DNA from: Prorocentrum cordatum
Lineage: Eukaryota; Sar; Dinophyceae; Prorocentrales; Prorocentraceae
DNA: 64,000 nucleotides
Reading direction: 5' to 3'
Assembly (NCBI GenBank): GCA_963575745.1
Contig: CAUYUJ010001445.1
Location: forward strand, 25,001-89,000
Shown: positions 63,002 to 64,000 of the stretch, in pieces
Layout: each line of letters opens with the position of its first letter
Numbering within the stretch: position 1 is the first letter of the stretch
Translations under genes and position numbers: made by a program
Notes under the pieces: generated by a model
The model's database searches: none
The model's input: the letters and a program-made list of their open reading frames with translations, nothing else
What the model was told of the DNA's origin: nothing

Positions 63002-63359
63002 TTTTAGCGAACGCACCTCGATGCATCTGAACTTCTGCGTCTGACGGACGTCGTCACCCGCAGATTGCGGGCGGTCGACATGGCACCTGGATGCAACGGC
63101 GTCGCACCGACACTTGATTTAACTGACATGGTGTTGTTCCCATCTGCGGTAAATGGTGGCCACACTTGATACGAAACACGACGAGGACGGTGCAAGGTGC
63201 TGTCGCCCATGCACCCGATGGCGCAGCCATTCCTGACCTCGCCACTTCGATCTGTACTAAACTGGCCTACACACGCGACAAAATGCAGCTCCAAGCTGCG
63301 TGGTCTGCGGGCGCTGTCTCGCGCAACCCCGTGCCGTCCGAGTGCGCCCGCTGACCTGC
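63002..63359. other. Intergenic, no gene recognised
   Basis: No convincing coding frame or repeat. Confidence 0.45.
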
Positions 63360-63911
63360 TCAATGCTTTACTGGGCTCGGCTGAGGCTGGTCGGCGACTA
63401 GCCCAGGGGGAGTGCGATGCTGCGCGTAGAACGTTTCAAGCACTGCCGCCATTGACTCAGCCCTCGATTGGAGATCCTCACCTGGGGGGACCTTCATAGT
63501 TTTCAAACGCCAGGTGGCTTTTTGCTTGTCGTAGTAGTTGACACCTACAGCATGCCGACTCCTAAACCAACGAACAACATCTCCCTGGATCGTCGGCTCT
63601 GGGAGACCTGAACTACGCACCCAAGCGGGCTTCATCGTCAGCAACTTGATGGCATCAGGCGTGCTCTCGATGCACAACTTGTTCCGAAGGTTTTTGCATG
63701 TGCATACAATGACCGTGTATTCCCCCCCGTGGTCAACTTCTACCTCGACTGATGTCGTCGGGGCGATGTCGTCGATTAGCTCCCTCTTGGGCCGCTTCGG
63801 CATGTACGTGACATCATCGCGAGGGCCCAACGTGGGATCTTCCTTCCTCGAAAGCTCGCGCATCATGCGGTCGGTGGCCTGGTTGCGGAGATGGATGATA
63901 TAGTCCAGCAT
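63360..63911 (-). CDS. Dinoflagellate-type protein of unknown function, C-terminal part
   Basis: ATG 63911-63909 to TGA 63362-63360, 183 codons. Key stretches: MLDYIIHLRNQATDRMMREL, DDIAPTTSVEVEVDHGGEYT, LLTMKPAWVRS, and DVVRWFRSRHAVGVNYYDKQ followed by KATWRLKTMKV. The VRW..s..av...yyDk.k..Wr.k pattern is, to my knowledge, frequent in multicopy dinoflagellate proteins, function unknown. The same frame is open upstream to the window edge (VVEVDGRQFVVADRQDSSCT then GFAGQT) except for one TGA (63914-63912) immediately before the ATG. The gene may therefore be longer and broken by a nonsense change, or an intron may lie there. Confidence 0.65.
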   Translation of the reverse strand: MLDYIIHLRNQATDRMMRELSRKEDPTLGPRDDVTYMPKRPKRELIDDIAPTTSVEVEVDHGGEYTVIVCTCKNLRNKLCIESTPDAIKLLTMKPAWVRSSGLPEPTIQGDVVRWFRSRHAVGVNYYDKQKATWRLKTMKVPPGEDLQSRAESMAAVLETFYAQHRTPPGLVADQPQPSPVKH

Positions 63912-63914
63912 TCA

Positions 63915-64000
63915 CGTTTGGCCTGCGAATCCGGTGCATGAGCTGTCCTGGCGGTCCGCCACGACGAACTGGCGACCATCGACCTCGACGACGGGCGGCT
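63915..64000 (-). CDS. Probable upstream coding segment, cut by window edge
   Basis: Reads PPVVEVDGRQFVVADRQDSS, CTGFAGQT and ends at TGA 63914-63912, in the same frame as the 183-codon ORF. Protein-like. Either the end of another frame, or the same gene interrupted by a stop or by an intron starting near AG|GC in CAGGCCAAA. Confidence 0.4.

Overview
The window is nuclear DNA of a dinoflagellate. The best evidence is three relics of the dinoflagellate spliced leader (DinoSL, canonical core CCGTAGCCATTTTGGCTCAAG less its last base in these notes), all on the minus strand: 8073-8094 (one mismatch), 45132-45152 (one base missing) and 62405-62423 (one mismatch over 19 bases). They sit where cDNA copies of trans-spliced mRNAs would begin. 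GC-rich composition, short exons separated by microsatellite-filled introns, GT and probable GC splice donors, KRPAA-type protein tails and many decayed LINEs agree with this. The species cannot be named from the sequence.

Layout. 1-6.8 kb: foldback elements, short tandem repeats and low-complexity DNA without a convincing gene. 6.8-8.1 kb: an SL-tagged, frameshifted retrocopy. 8.1-16.9 kb: three LINE remnants of an RNase H-bearing type (8.8-9.5 minus, about 11.5-15.9 minus, 16.0-16.8 plus), an 89-bp satellite of about 16 copies, and a dispersed 20-bp TGTTCTGCC repeat. 17.2-17.6 kb: the last exons of an unknown gene. 18.7-20.6 kb: a broken DDE-type transposase-like gene. 23.2-26.3 kb: a multi-exon gene whose exons are too short to appear as long open frames. 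27.5-28.1 kb: an AT-rich 10-bp satellite. 31.0-36.3 kb and 45.4-45.6 kb: exons of one or more minus-strand genes, separated by a lower-GC island at 36.3-45.15 kb.

The island is a LINE-like retroelement with a spliced-leader relic at its 5' end. Its ORF1, endonuclease-reverse transcriptase and a C-terminal extension lie in one reading frame, interrupted only by a UGA and a UAG. Downstream is an unidentified, frameshifted coding block. 46-54.8 kb is almost entirely satellite DNA, ending in about 3.1 kb of degenerate TAG/GTA triplets. 55.6-57.9 kb holds a second transposase-like gene that I judge distantly related to the one at 18.7 kb. 60.7-62.4 kb is a second SL-tagged retrocopy of a dinoflagellate-type protein, and 63.4-64.0 kb is another dinoflagellate-type gene running off the window.

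Nearly every credible coding segment is on the minus strand, as expected for unidirectional dinoflagellate gene clusters. The only clear plus-strand coding relic is the LINE tail at 16.0-16.8 kb. Splice sites were inferred by eye from frame, AG acceptors and GT/GC donors, so exon edges are provisional. Long frames running through simple repeats (poly-Val, poly-Ser, poly-Asp, poly-Glu) were not treated as genes.
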